Shown: positions 27,824 to 36,809 of the stretch, in pieces
Layout: each line of letters opens with the position of its first letter
How positions within the stretch are numbered: the first letter of the stretch is position 1
Assembly: GCA_936920625.1 (NCBI GenBank)
Contig: CAKZHC010000011.1
Coordinates: 1 to 64,000, forward strand
DNA: 64,000 nucleotides
Origin: an uncultured Enterobacteriaceae bacterium
Lineage (GTDB): Bacteria; Pseudomonadota; Gammaproteobacteria; Enterobacterales; Enterobacteriaceae
Direction of reading: 5' to 3'
Made by a program: the position numbers and the translations under genes
Notes under the pieces: generated by a model
Seen by the model: the letters and a program-made list of their open reading frames with translations, nothing else
Databases searched by the model: none
Told to the model about the DNA's origin: nothing

Positions 27824-28319
27824 ATGCATCCGCATTTTTCCTGCTACACCAGCCACCCCGTTAAACCAGAGCAAACAGGATTAGCTTTTAAAGCCGCCGG
27901 GACCGTAGCAGAACTGTTTTTGAACCGGGAACAATCGCTGGTAGTGGACTTAATGCTTCTACCATTACTGCAACACTTAAGTGAAGAACCACGCTGGCAG
28001 CTCTGGCTGACCCCACAAAACAAACTTAGCCGTTGCTGGTTGAAAACAGCAGGATTGCCACTCAACAAGTTGATGCAAATCAGACAGAAAAATAATTTAT
28101 CATTACTTAACTATGATGAATAAAGCACTGTGCACTGGCAATTACAGTGTAGTCATTGGATGGATTCAGGAACCCTTAACGGCACAACAGATAAACAGGC
28201 TTAACGCATCCTCAGTAACAGGCCGGAGTTTGGGATTAATTCTGCATTTTATGGATACTTCTTTTTCTTCCGGTGCATCAGAAAATGTCATAAAAACCTC
28301 ATCAGACTGGTATCATTAA
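27824..28319 (+). pseudogene. sulA: SOS cell-division inhibitor SulA, frameshifted
   Basis: ATG 27824 follows GGAGAG. The first frame matches SulA through LLPLLQHLSEEPRWQLWLTP and LKTAGLPLNKLMQIRQKNN, then stops at 28123. The remainder lies one frame over: NKALCTGNYSVVIGWIQEPL to the SulA-like C-terminus SSDWYH at 28319. A single-base change near 28112 explains it. SulA blocks FtsZ polymerisation during the SOS response; loss would remove SOS filamentation. Alternatives are a sequencing error or slippage, but the junction has no long homopolymer. Confidence 0.88.
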
Positions 28320-28660
28320 GTAAAATTAAGATTTTTCTGATCACCACTCTCTTAACTGAACAAGATAAGCTGCTGATTCTTTTATGATGCGCTCTGACAG
28401 TAAGTTAGCAGCGTTATCCACATTCTCTGCCCGATACCCCACGGAACATAAATGTTAATAATAATGAAAATAATGCCGCTTAGTAACCTGTAGCCCAACA
28501 TCGTACTTGTAAGTTTCCAATCAGGTTGTAAACTTTACCAGGCTGAGGTGCTCCATAATCTCCTTAGAAATATTGATAAATGAACCAAATTATTTAGTCA
28601 AGGTTTAACCATGAGTCGAGTTCAGCTCACTTGCCTAATTTGGATGATAACGAGGCGCAA
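28320..28660. promoter_or_regulatory. sulA-ompA intergenic region with the ompA leader
   Basis: About 340 nt with no gene. As in E. coli it should hold the ompA promoter and a long 5' leader that stabilises the mRNA. I did not map specific elements. Confidence 0.45.
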
Positions 28661-29761
28661 ATGAAAAAGAAAGCTATCGCAATTGCAGTGGCACTGGCTG
28701 GTTTCGCTACCGCAGCGCAAGCCGCTCCTGAAAGTAACACATGGTACACCGGCGCAAAGCTCGGCTGGTCTCAGTATCATGACGCAGGTTTTTATGGCGG
28801 CCGTCTTGGGTGGTTTGAAAATAGCGATGGCCCGACGCGTAAAAGTGACCTGGGAGCTGGTGCTTATTTAGGTTATCAAGCTAATCAATACCTGGGCTTT
28901 GAGTTAGGTTACGACTGGCTCGGTCGGGTAAAACACAAAGGTGCCACTAAAAACGGTGCATTCAAAGCACAGGGCATTCAGCTTGCAGCTAAACTAAGCT
29001 ACCCTGTCATGGAAAATCTCGATGTATATACTCGTCTGGGGGGTATGGCATGGCGTGCAGATTCTAAATTCAATTCAGCAGACACTAAAATCAGCGGCCA
29101 TGATACTGGTGTCTCTCCGATGGCTGCGGTAGGTGTTGAGTATGCCCTGACCGACAGTCTGTCAACCCGCCTTGATTATCAATGGGTTAATAACATTGGT
29201 GATGCTGGTACTGTCGGCAGCCGTCCAGATAATACCATGCTGGCTTTAGGTATCTCTTATAATTTTGGCCAGAATGGAGCAGGAGCCGCAGCAGGTGCTG
29301 GGGCCATAGGTGCAGGAACGGGTGCTGCTTTAAACACAACTCGCTCTACCGATGAGGGATCAGGTAAACACTTTAAGTTGGAGTCTGACGTAATGTTTAA
29401 CTTCAATCAGTCAAAGTTAAAACCTGAGGGCAGGCAAGCGCTGAATCAGCTATACAGCCAGCTAAGCTCAATGGATCCTAAAGATGGCGCTGTCATCGCA
29501 GTAGGCCATACTGACCGTATCGGCTCTGAGGCATATAATCAGAAACTGTCACAGCAACGTGCCCGTGCAGTTGTTAAGTATCTGATGGCCAAAGGTGTTC
29601 CATCTGATAAAATTTCTATGCGTGGCGTAGGCAAAGCAAATTCAGTAACAGGTACTAAGTGCGATGGCGTGAAAGGTCGCGCTGCACTTATCAACTGTCT
29701 GGCTCCGGACCGTCGTGTAGAGATCGAAGTCAAAGGTATCAGTGACGTTGTTAGTGAATAA
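28661..29761 (+). CDS. ompA: Outer-membrane protein A
   Basis: A 366-residue porin-like protein. Signal peptide MKKKAIAIAVALAGFATAAQA, then an eight-strand beta-barrel (NTWYTGAKLGWSQYHDAGFY, LGFELGYDWLGRVKHKG). The linker (GAGAAAGAGAIGAGTGAALN) is Ala/Gly-rich in place of the usual Pro-Ala-Pro repeat. The C-terminal OmpA domain that binds peptidoglycan follows (VGHTDRIGSEAYNQKLSQQR, SDKISMRGVGKANSVTG), with a Cys pair in TKCDG and LINCLAP. The start at 28661 is set by the signal peptide. A hairpin terminator follows. Confidence 0.97.
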   Translation: MKKKAIAIAVALAGFATAAQAAPESNTWYTGAKLGWSQYHDAGFYGGRLGWFENSDGPTRKSDLGAGAYLGYQANQYLGFELGYDWLGRVKHKGATKNGAFKAQGIQLAAKLSYPVMENLDVYTRLGGMAWRADSKFNSADTKISGHDTGVSPMAAVGVEYALTDSLSTRLDYQWVNNIGDAGTVGSRPDNTMLALGISYNFGQNGAGAAAGAGAIGAGTGAALNTTRSTDEGSGKHFKLESDVMFNFNQSKLKPEGRQALNQLYSQLSSMDPKDGAVIAVGHTDRIGSEAYNQKLSQQRARAVVKYLMAKGVPSDKISMRGVGKANSVTGTKCDGVKGRAALINCLAPDRRVEIEVKGISDVVSE

Positions 29762-29785
29762 ACAAGTCTTCTGACTCAGTTAGGG

Positions 29786-29826
29786 CCCGAATACATTGAT
29801 ATCTGCGTGTATTCGGGTTTATTAAT
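29786..29826 (+). terminator. Rho-independent terminator of ompA
   Basis: CCCGAATACA and TGTATTCGGG form a 10-bp stem with a 12-nt loop, followed by TTTATTAATT. It lies 25 nt after the ompA stop. Confidence 0.85.
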
Positions 29827-30280
29827 TATATAATGTACAATTAATCACTAAAACTTTCATATACCATTATCATCGTATGCATCTGTTTAACAGCTAAAAA
29901 TTTAATATATTAATTTTCCACAGCTCTATTTTTACCCTTCTGCTTTTTATTAGCTATTGTGTGCTTCTCAATTAAAGTTAACTTACTCACTCACCATCCA
30001 TGTATTAATGATATATAAAATTAGTTAACTATAAAATAGTCATTTAATTAATGCATTACGCCTGCTAATGTCATGAATAAAAACCAGAAAATAATCAGAC
30101 AAATATCTATCTGTTATTAACGCACCAAATATACGCTAAGTGAGATCAGTTACATTGATCCGGCCGCATTTTTGTTCACAATTCTGCATGTTATGAGGGT
30201 CAGCCAGCTGTATAGTTTTTTGTCTACCAGATTTATTTTTAATTAAACTCTCTGGGTCCGGCACACTTAAAGCGGCACTA
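29827..30280. other. AT-rich intergenic region ompA-matP
   Basis: About 450 nt, no supportable gene on either strand and no clear structure. Confidence 0.4.
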
Positions 30281-30736
30281 TTATTTGGAATTCCCCAGAA
30301 TCGCCTTCAGGTCCTCTTTAACTAACGAAATCTGACTGGCATATTTCTCTTTATATTCAGCGTCTTCTATGAGCTGTATAATCGTCTCAGACAGGGTACT
30401 ATCACGCCGGTGAGCCAGGTTTGCCAGTCTCTGCCAGACAAGATACTCTAAATCAATAGATTTTTTTCGGTTATGCTGGTGTTCGGAGTTAAAATGGCGC
30501 TTACGCCGGGCTCGAATCGCTTGTTTCATCCGATTCTCAAGCACCGGATTGATATTGAGATGAATCCATTTAAGCACATCTGGTGGACGGTTCTCCATGG
30601 CAAGCAGCTCCTTCACGGCTACCTCAGCGGCGCTCAATTCATGATGACGTGTAATCAACTCTCCTTCCCGGTGTTTTTTCACCAGATATTTCCATTTCCA
30701 TCCGCTTTCAAGATTTTCAAGCTGCTGATATTTCAT
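30281..30736 (-). CDS. matP: Macrodomain Ter protein MatP
   Basis: A 151-residue DNA-binding protein that binds matS sites, condenses the terminus region and links it to the divisome. Conserved stretches: MKYQQLENLESGWKWKYLVK at the start, and the ribbon-helix-helix part KKSIDLEYLVWQRLANLAHR with RDSTLSETIIQLIEDAE. Order ompA-matP-ycbZ is conserved. Intact. Confidence 0.96.
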   Translation of the reverse strand: MKYQQLENLESGWKWKYLVKKHREGELITRHHELSAAEVAVKELLAMENRPPDVLKWIHLNINPVLENRMKQAIRARRKRHFNSEHQHNRKKSIDLEYLVWQRLANLAHRRDSTLSETIIQLIEDAEYKEKYASQISLVKEDLKAILGNSK

Positions 30737-30919
30737 CTGAATCCCAACCTACATGACCTGATAATTAAAGAATAACAGCTTTTGCCATCAGTGGAACAGA
30801 TAAAAGTCAAGAGAAATGTTAATCTGAAAGGCTGTAATGCACAGCACACAGATACCGTGCTTAACTGACTAAAATCCATTATAATACGTTTTTATTAATT
30901 TCAGATAATAACCATCACC

Positions 30920-32677
30920 TTGAACAATACTAAACTTGACTGGCAGGTATTGCAGCCACAAACTGATTATCTGACTCACTTCCTTTCGCAGACAGATGAG
31001 AAAGCATCTGATTGTTTTACTAAAGTTCAGGCGAGGCTTGCCAACGGATTAAGCACGTTTATCCAGAGCACCGCCAGTTCCATGTTAATGCTGGTAAAAA
31101 CAGCAAACAACAGCCGCAATTTAACACTGCTGTGTGAACAACTCGCGACCCTGAATCCCATTAACGAAACTATCCTTACCGGCGGCCACTATACCCATGA
31201 AGAACATCAGATAAGCTGGCGTGAGGCTATAAGTATTGATGATAATTTTTCCTGCCATTCAGGACATATAGAAATTGCTGACTGGATTGAATCAGAGCAA
31301 CTCTTTGGCTGCGTGCGAGAGTTTCAGCAGAAATTAATGCTGGAGCCTGGTCTGATTCATCGCATAAATGGCGGCACTTTAATTATCTCACTACGCACTA
31401 TTCTGACCCAGCCTCTGATGTGGCTGCGCCTGAAGAAAATTTTTCAAAGTCAGCAATATATATGGCACTCTCCTGATGAAACCCGCACTCTGCCCGTTGC
31501 GATACACCCCATGCCATTGCGTTTTCGCTTACTGATTGCTGGTGATCGCGACGCGCTGGCGGAATTTCAGGAGACAGAACCAGAACTGGCCGCATTTGCG
31601 ATATATAGCGAGTTCGAAGATGAAATGCATATCGAGCAGGATGGTAAAATAGGTGACTGGTGCCAGTGGGTACGCTATGTCACTGATGATTTGCATTCAA
31701 AAGTGGTGCAGCCGGATCTGTGGCCCGTTCTGATAAAAGAGGGGGGGCGTTATACAGGTGATAACAAAGTACTGCCACTCTGCCCTTGCTGGATTAATCG
31801 CCAGCTTCAGGAGGCGATCTTCTATAGCAAAGAGGAGCCCCTCACGGGTCAGCACCTGAATAATGCACTGGAAACCAGAGCATGGCGTGAAGGGTTTCTC
31901 GCTCAACAAATTCATGATGACATTCTTTCGGAGCAGATTCAGATAAAGACATTTGGTCAGGTAACAGGCCAGGTCAACGGCCTGTCCGTGGTAGAATTTC
32001 CCGGCCATCCCAGAGCATATGGAGAACCCTTCCGAATTAGTTGTGTGGTACACCCAGGCGATGGTGAATTTACTGATGTCGAGCGTAAAATTGAACTCGG
32101 CGGCAGCATTCATGCTAAGGGAGTGATGATTTTACAAGCCTGGCTGGTTTCACAATTAAAACTCGATCAGCAAATTCCATTCTCTGCCTCACTGGTATTT
32201 GAACAGTCTTATTCGGAGTTCGATGGCGACAGCGCTTCGCTGGCAGAGCTTTGTGCCCTAATTAGTGCGCTGGCCAGTCAGCCCGTCAATCAGCACATTG
32301 CGGTTACCGGCTCAATTGATCAATTTGGTAACGTCCAGCCCGTGGGAGGAGTTAATGAAAAAATTGAAGGTTTCTTTAAAATCTGCGCGCAACGCGGGTT
32401 AATCGGCAACCAAGGGGTCATTCTACCTGTCAGCAATATTCGTCATCTGAGTCTGCGGGATGAGGTCGTTGCCGCCGTTAAAGCAGGAAATTTTCATCTG
32501 TGGGCGGTCAGCCAGGTTGAGCAGGCAGTACCTCTTTTAATGAACCTGGGCTGGCAGTCTGAACATCCGCCCTGCTTACTTGGCATCATTCAGCAAAGAA
32601 TTAATCATTTACATCAGCAGGACGGGCGTCAGCGTTGCTGGTCATTACGCCTGCGGAATTGGTTCAGTAAAAACTGA
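30920..32677 (+). CDS. ycbZ: Lon-like protease YcbZ (LonH)
   Basis: A 585-residue Lon-related protein with a degenerate ATPase-like N-terminal part (IADWIESEQLFGCVREFQQK, GLIHRINGGTLIISLRT) and a C-terminal Lon-type serine/lysine protease domain. The catalytic Ser is in DGDSASLAELCALISALA, the Lys in GGVNEKIEGFFKIC. The start TTG at 30920 is uncertain; it gives NNTKLDWQVL, aligning with E. coli ...TKLAWRDL. Substrates are poorly known. Located between matP and fabA as in E. coli. Confidence 0.92.
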   Translation: MNNTKLDWQVLQPQTDYLTHFLSQTDEKASDCFTKVQARLANGLSTFIQSTASSMLMLVKTANNSRNLTLLCEQLATLNPINETILTGGHYTHEEHQISWREAISIDDNFSCHSGHIEIADWIESEQLFGCVREFQQKLMLEPGLIHRINGGTLIISLRTILTQPLMWLRLKKIFQSQQYIWHSPDETRTLPVAIHPMPLRFRLLIAGDRDALAEFQETEPELAAFAIYSEFEDEMHIEQDGKIGDWCQWVRYVTDDLHSKVVQPDLWPVLIKEGGRYTGDNKVLPLCPCWINRQLQEAIFYSKEEPLTGQHLNNALETRAWREGFLAQQIHDDILSEQIQIKTFGQVTGQVNGLSVVEFPGHPRAYGEPFRISCVVHPGDGEFTDVERKIELGGSIHAKGVMILQAWLVSQLKLDQQIPFSASLVFEQSYSEFDGDSASLAELCALISALASQPVNQHIAVTGSIDQFGNVQPVGGVNEKIEGFFKICAQRGLIGNQGVILPVSNIRHLSLRDEVVAAVKAGNFHLWAVSQVEQAVPLLMNLGWQSEHPPCLLGIIQQRINHLHQQDGRQRCWSLRLRNWFSKN

Positions 32678-32746
32678 TCAGAGTTCTTCAGCCTGTATTT
32701 ATTCACTAAAATTAAACGCTTACAGATATATAAGGATAATAACCTA

Positions 32747-33265
32747 ATGACAAATAAGCGCAATTTCTACACCAGAGAGGATCTAATCGCATCAGGTCGC
32801 GGGGAGCTATTTGGTGCTGACGGCCCGCCTCTGCCCTCTGGTAAAATGTTAATGATGGATCGTGTGGTAAAAATTGACGAAACTGGCGGCAACCACAATA
32901 AAGGCTATATTGAAGCAGAACTGGATATTCATCCGGATTTATGGTTCTTTGACTGCCACTTCATCAACGATCCCGTCATGCCGGGGTGTCTCGGTTTGGA
33001 TGCAATGTGGCAGCTGGTTGGTTTTTATCTTGGCTGGCTTGGTGCTGAGGGAAAAGGACGTGCCTTAGGCGTTGGGGAAGTCAAATTCACCAGCCAGGTG
33101 TTACCCACCGCCACAAAAGTCTGCTATCGCATCCATTTCAAACGTGTTATTACGCGTAAACTTGTGATGGGAATTGCTGATGGAGAAACGCTTGTGGATG
33201 GTCAGATCATTTATACTGCCAGCGATCTTAAAGTTGGTTTGTTTAAAAATCCAAACCGATTTTAA
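32747..33265 (+). CDS. fabA: 3-hydroxydecanoyl-ACP dehydratase/isomerase
   Basis: A 172-residue enzyme that introduces the cis double bond for unsaturated fatty acids. The catalytic His is in FFDCHFINDPVMPGCLGLDA (His about 71) and the Asp is in the same segment. The rest matches closely (GVGEVKFTSQVLPTA, YRIHFKRVI). It starts 69 nt after ycbZ with AAGGAT upstream. Essential for unsaturated lipid synthesis; intact. Confidence 0.97.
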   Translation: MTNKRNFYTREDLIASGRGELFGADGPPLPSGKMLMMDRVVKIDETGGNHNKGYIEAELDIHPDLWFFDCHFINDPVMPGCLGLDAMWQLVGFYLGWLGAEGKGRALGVGEVKFTSQVLPTATKVCYRIHFKRVITRKLVMGIADGETLVDGQIIYTASDLKVGLFKNPNRF

Positions 33266-33301
33266 ACAATCCCAGCCTGCTCTGCCAGCAACCACACTGA
33301 C

Positions 33302-33895
33302 TCACACTGTTTTTTTACGTGACTGTGTCACATAAACTGCCTGGCGGGCAATCTGGTCTGAAACTTGCTGCCACCCCTGTCCTAATGTTTCAACAAGGCC
33401 ATTATAACCATCGCTATGTTGTGGCAGAATCAGTCTGAAATCCTGCTGAAAAATCTCATCTCCACACTGCAATACCCAGTCACCGGTGACAACCGCCCTG
33501 CCATCATAACGCCCGTGAAAACCAGTCACATTGACATTTAGCGTATCAGGATGCAGCCCCAGAGGCCTGTCTGAGATCATCCTGTCGGCCAATCGGGATG
33601 ACAGAGAAGTCACCATAGCTAATTTGAGCTGCTGCTCGAGCGGGCTGGCCCATAGATTACTGCTCGCGATAACATATTTCACATCACTGGTCTGATACAC
33701 AATTCCATTACCCGCAAGGTAGTCCGGCAAAGCAACCTGATCTACCCAAATAGCCGGAGTGTGCTCGCCAGATTGCTGACGTTCTCTGCCCGCCTGCTGC
33801 TCCATCACCAGTGGGATCTGATAGTAAACTGGCCCGGAGACTCTGCTACAACTGGCTACAGCTGATACTACCAGCAGGGCACAAATCCATCTCAT
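33302..33895 (-). CDS. pqiC: Intermembrane transport lipoprotein PqiC
   Basis: A 197-residue lipoprotein (DUF330) with the signal MRWICALLVVSAVASCSRVS, where Cys 16 is the lipidation site. PqiC is the outer-membrane partner of the PqiABC lipid-transport bridge. ATG 33895 overlaps the pqiB stop as TGATG; a GTG three bases upstream is possible. Last gene of the rlmL-uup-pqiABC run. Confidence 0.93.
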   Translation of the reverse strand: MRWICALLVVSAVASCSRVSGPVYYQIPLVMEQQAGRERQQSGEHTPAIWVDQVALPDYLAGNGIVYQTSDVKYVIASSNLWASPLEQQLKLAMVTSLSSRLADRMISDRPLGLHPDTLNVNVTGFHGRYDGRAVVTGDWVLQCGDEIFQQDFRLILPQHSDGYNGLVETLGQGWQQVSDQIARQAVYVTQSRKKTV

Positions 33896-35538
33896 CACTG
33901 TTTAATCCTCCCTGGCTTAGGATCCTGCCCCGGTTTTGCTTCGAACACCAAAGCGTTACTTTTAGTATTCAGCGTCCTCAGGAGCGGTTGTAACTCACGT
34001 AATACCTGCTCCAAACGTTGCATATCCCCCATAATGCGATCGTAGGCAAGCGAGCCTGGCTGAACCCCCTTAAGACTGCGGTTAAGTGCCAGCAGCGTTT
34101 TTTGCAAATCAGAAGGCAGTTTTTGCATCTGTTCGCTACTAACGAGCTGATTGAGTGTAACAAGCGTACGTTGTAGCTCGCGTAAAGAGCTCTGGCTCTC
34201 TTTTAACGTCATGTTGACTTCACCGACCATCTGGTTGAGCGGCAGCTGATTAATTTTATCCAGCACCGCCACCAGTTTTTGCTGAATCTGGTTAAAACCC
34301 CCGCTAGTCGTTGCGATAACTTCATATCCTGCCACTGTTCTTGGCCGCTTATAAGAACCATCGTTGCGGTAGAAATCGAGGTCGACATAAAGTGCCCCAG
34401 TTAGCAGGTTGGCCGTTTTAAGAGATCCACGCAGACCCTGGCGCTCACTATCTGTCAGTCGCTTCTCAAAATTAAAACCTTTGCCCATCAGGCCCTGGAA
34501 GCGATCTGGCTCAATACGTACCAGTACGGGTATCCGATAATCATCTTCCAGGCGCTGTACCTCCCCTAGAAATCTGAACGGTGCTTCAGCCACAGTACCT
34601 AAACGGATACCACGGAACTCGACAGGCGCACCCGGTTTCAGGCCCCGAATAGATTCATTAAAAAACATCAGATAATCTTTATGAACATTATAAATTGAAT
34701 CCTGAATACTGCGTTGATTATCAAATAACCGATATTCCGCTAAATTTTTAGCAGGGGGCCCCGGTTTCCTGCCATAGGGAGTATCAAAACTAACACCGCC
34801 ACTCAATAGTGTGGTTAACGAACCCACATCTACCCGCATCCCTGACGCAGAGAAATCCACAGCAATTCCGCTATCGTTCCAGAAGCGGACGTTGGTCGTC
34901 ACCAGACGGTCATAAGGAGCTTCGATAAACAACTGATAGGTCATCATGCGTTTTTCCGCATCGAATTTCGCCATTTCGACGTAACCGACACGATAGCCAC
35001 GAAATAACACCGGGTCGCCTGGATCGAGCTGGCCTGCTTTTTCACTATCTACAATAACGCGGATACCCTTGGCATCAAGGGGAGCCAGTGGCGGTGCGTT
35101 CAGCAGCTGATATTGTTGACGTTTTTCACCCTGTCTGCCCGGACGCAGTTCTATATAGACGCCCGAGAGCAGAGTCCCGAGGCCACTTACGCCGGAACGA
35201 CCAATCGTTGGTTTTACTACCCAGAATACGGTGTCACTTTTTAGCAGCTTACTCATCCCTGAATTCAGTCGTGCAGTAATATCCACATGGTGCAAATCAT
35301 CAGAAAGCACTACGTTGCTTACCACACCGACATCAACACTGCGGCTTTTAATTGCCGTTTTACCTGCGACAATGCCCTCAGCATTAGTCGTGATAAGTTC
35401 CACCTCAGGCCCCTGCTGGCTGTAATGCCAGTAAAGGATCCAGCCGCCAATCACCAGAGTTACCACAGGAACAATCCATACTGGTGACCAGCGTTTGATC
35501 TTCTCAATCCTGGCTGAATCCTGATTATTCGCCTGCAA
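33895..35538 (-). CDS. pqiB: MCE-domain intermembrane lipid transport protein PqiB
   Basis: A 547-residue protein with one N-terminal membrane helix (WSPVWIVPVVTLVIGGWILY), then three MCE domains (beginnings visible as GPEVELITTNAEGIVAGKT, AKGIRVIVDSEKAGQLDPGD and YLMFFNESIRGLKPGAPVEF) and a long C-terminal coiled coil. It forms the periplasmic tunnel between PqiA and PqiC. It overlaps pqiA by 14 nt. Length matches E. coli PqiB. Intact. Confidence 0.96.
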   Translation of the reverse strand: MQANNQDSARIEKIKRWSPVWIVPVVTLVIGGWILYWHYSQQGPEVELITTNAEGIVAGKTAIKSRSVDVGVVSNVVLSDDLHHVDITARLNSGMSKLLKSDTVFWVVKPTIGRSGVSGLGTLLSGVYIELRPGRQGEKRQQYQLLNAPPLAPLDAKGIRVIVDSEKAGQLDPGDPVLFRGYRVGYVEMAKFDAEKRMMTYQLFIEAPYDRLVTTNVRFWNDSGIAVDFSASGMRVDVGSLTTLLSGGVSFDTPYGRKPGPPAKNLAEYRLFDNQRSIQDSIYNVHKDYLMFFNESIRGLKPGAPVEFRGIRLGTVAEAPFRFLGEVQRLEDDYRIPVLVRIEPDRFQGLMGKGFNFEKRLTDSERQGLRGSLKTANLLTGALYVDLDFYRNDGSYKRPRTVAGYEVIATTSGGFNQIQQKLVAVLDKINQLPLNQMVGEVNMTLKESQSSLRELQRTLVTLNQLVSSEQMQKLPSDLQKTLLALNRSLKGVQPGSLAYDRIMGDMQRLEQVLRELQPLLRTLNTKSNALVFEAKPGQDPKPGRIKQ

Positions 35539-36793
35539 ACCTCAACTCCTTTGCCATATATCCTCTCCTCCTGTCCCACATCAGGCGAGGATCGAATGCC
35601 ATCGCGGCAATCATCGTTATGATTACTACCAGTGCAAAAAACAATATGCCACTACCCGGGTCGACATTCATCAATCGGCCTATTCTGACCAGCGATGAAA
35701 GAACGGCAATCACAAATACATCAATCATGGACCAGCGCCCGACAAACTCAACCATTTCGTAAATCAGATGCATTTTTTTGCTGTCACGATGCCCAAACCC
35801 AGCCGTATTCCAGCACAGCCAGCCAAGCGCCAGCATCTTGAGAGAAGGCCCCATAATACTGGCAATAAAAATGATTAATGCTACCGGATAAGAACCATCA
35901 CGCCACAATAGCATGATGCCAGACATAATTGTTGAGGTCGTTTTGCTTCCCGGCGCTTCAATAACCATTACCGGCACTAGGTTAGCCGGAAAATAGAGCA
36001 TTGCCGAAGTAAGCAGTAATGCCAGTGTCCATTGTAAACTCTGGTGACGGCGAGGCGCACCGCGCGAGTAACAACGAGGGCACTGAACCTGATTTGCAGG
36101 TAAAATAGCTGTACAACCGCCACAGGAACGTAACCCCTGCTCAAGGCCGCTGATGCCCGCTACTGGCGCCGATGGCAGCGCTGGCAGTGGTGCGATTTGC
36201 TGCCAGAGTAATCGCTTATCTATACACATAAAGGCACGCAATTGCAGCAAACAAAACAGACACCATGGAATAAAACCAGCCCCCAGACCAATGCCACCAT
36301 AAGCCATTAGTTTAACAAAGCTTACCATAACACCAGCAAGAAAGATCTCTGCCATCCCCCATGCTTTAAGTTGAAATAGCAGCCAGGCCATCTTTGCTTT
36401 TAATATCCGCCCGGGCAGAAGCTGATGGCTCAGTAACAAGATCGCTAACATGCAAAATGCGGGAATTATCTGAGCGAATAATAGAAAAAAAACCGCCAGA
36501 CTAACATAATTTTCCTTTATCATAGCGCCGGGAATTTGCCACAACGTAATTTGATTACTCAGACTGGCAACGTCAATACTGATGAAAGGGAAGAAATTAG
36601 CCAATAGCAGCATACACAGTGCCGCCACCGTATAGCCCGTGGCGCGCTTGCGGGAATCATCCCAGTATGTAAACAGCGTCGAATGACAACGTGGGCAACG
36701 CGCTCTGTGCCCCGGTGCGATTGCCGGGAGCAGGATCGTTAAATCACATTGTGAACAGAGCATCCATTCTTCAGCCTGATAAGAAGTAGACAT
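35525..36793 (-). CDS. pqiA: Inner-membrane protein PqiA
   Basis: A 422-residue protein with two repeated units. Each begins with a zinc-ribbon-like Cys pattern (CSQCDLTILLPAIAPGHRAR with CPRCHS; CGGCTAILPANQVQCPRCYS) and continues with four membrane helices. PqiA anchors the PqiABC lipid-transport system. The start at 36793 (MSTSYQAEEWMLCSQC) is preferred because a longer frame would overlap uup. It is 16 nt downstream of uup. Intact. Confidence 0.94.
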   Translation of the reverse strand: MSTSYQAEEWMLCSQCDLTILLPAIAPGHRARCPRCHSTLFTYWDDSRKRATGYTVAALCMLLLANFFPFISIDVASLSNQITLWQIPGAMIKENYVSLAVFFLLFAQIIPAFCMLAILLLSHQLLPGRILKAKMAWLLFQLKAWGMAEIFLAGVMVSFVKLMAYGGIGLGAGFIPWCLFCLLQLRAFMCIDKRLLWQQIAPLPALPSAPVAGISGLEQGLRSCGGCTAILPANQVQCPRCYSRGAPRRHQSLQWTLALLLTSAMLYFPANLVPVMVIEAPGSKTTSTIMSGIMLLWRDGSYPVALIIFIASIMGPSLKMLALGWLCWNTAGFGHRDSKKMHLIYEMVEFVGRWSMIDVFVIAVLSSLVRIGRLMNVDPGSGILFFALVVIITMIAAMAFDPRLMWDRRRGYMAKELRFAGE

Positions 36794-36809
36794 AAGGTTC
36801 TCCAGCCTT

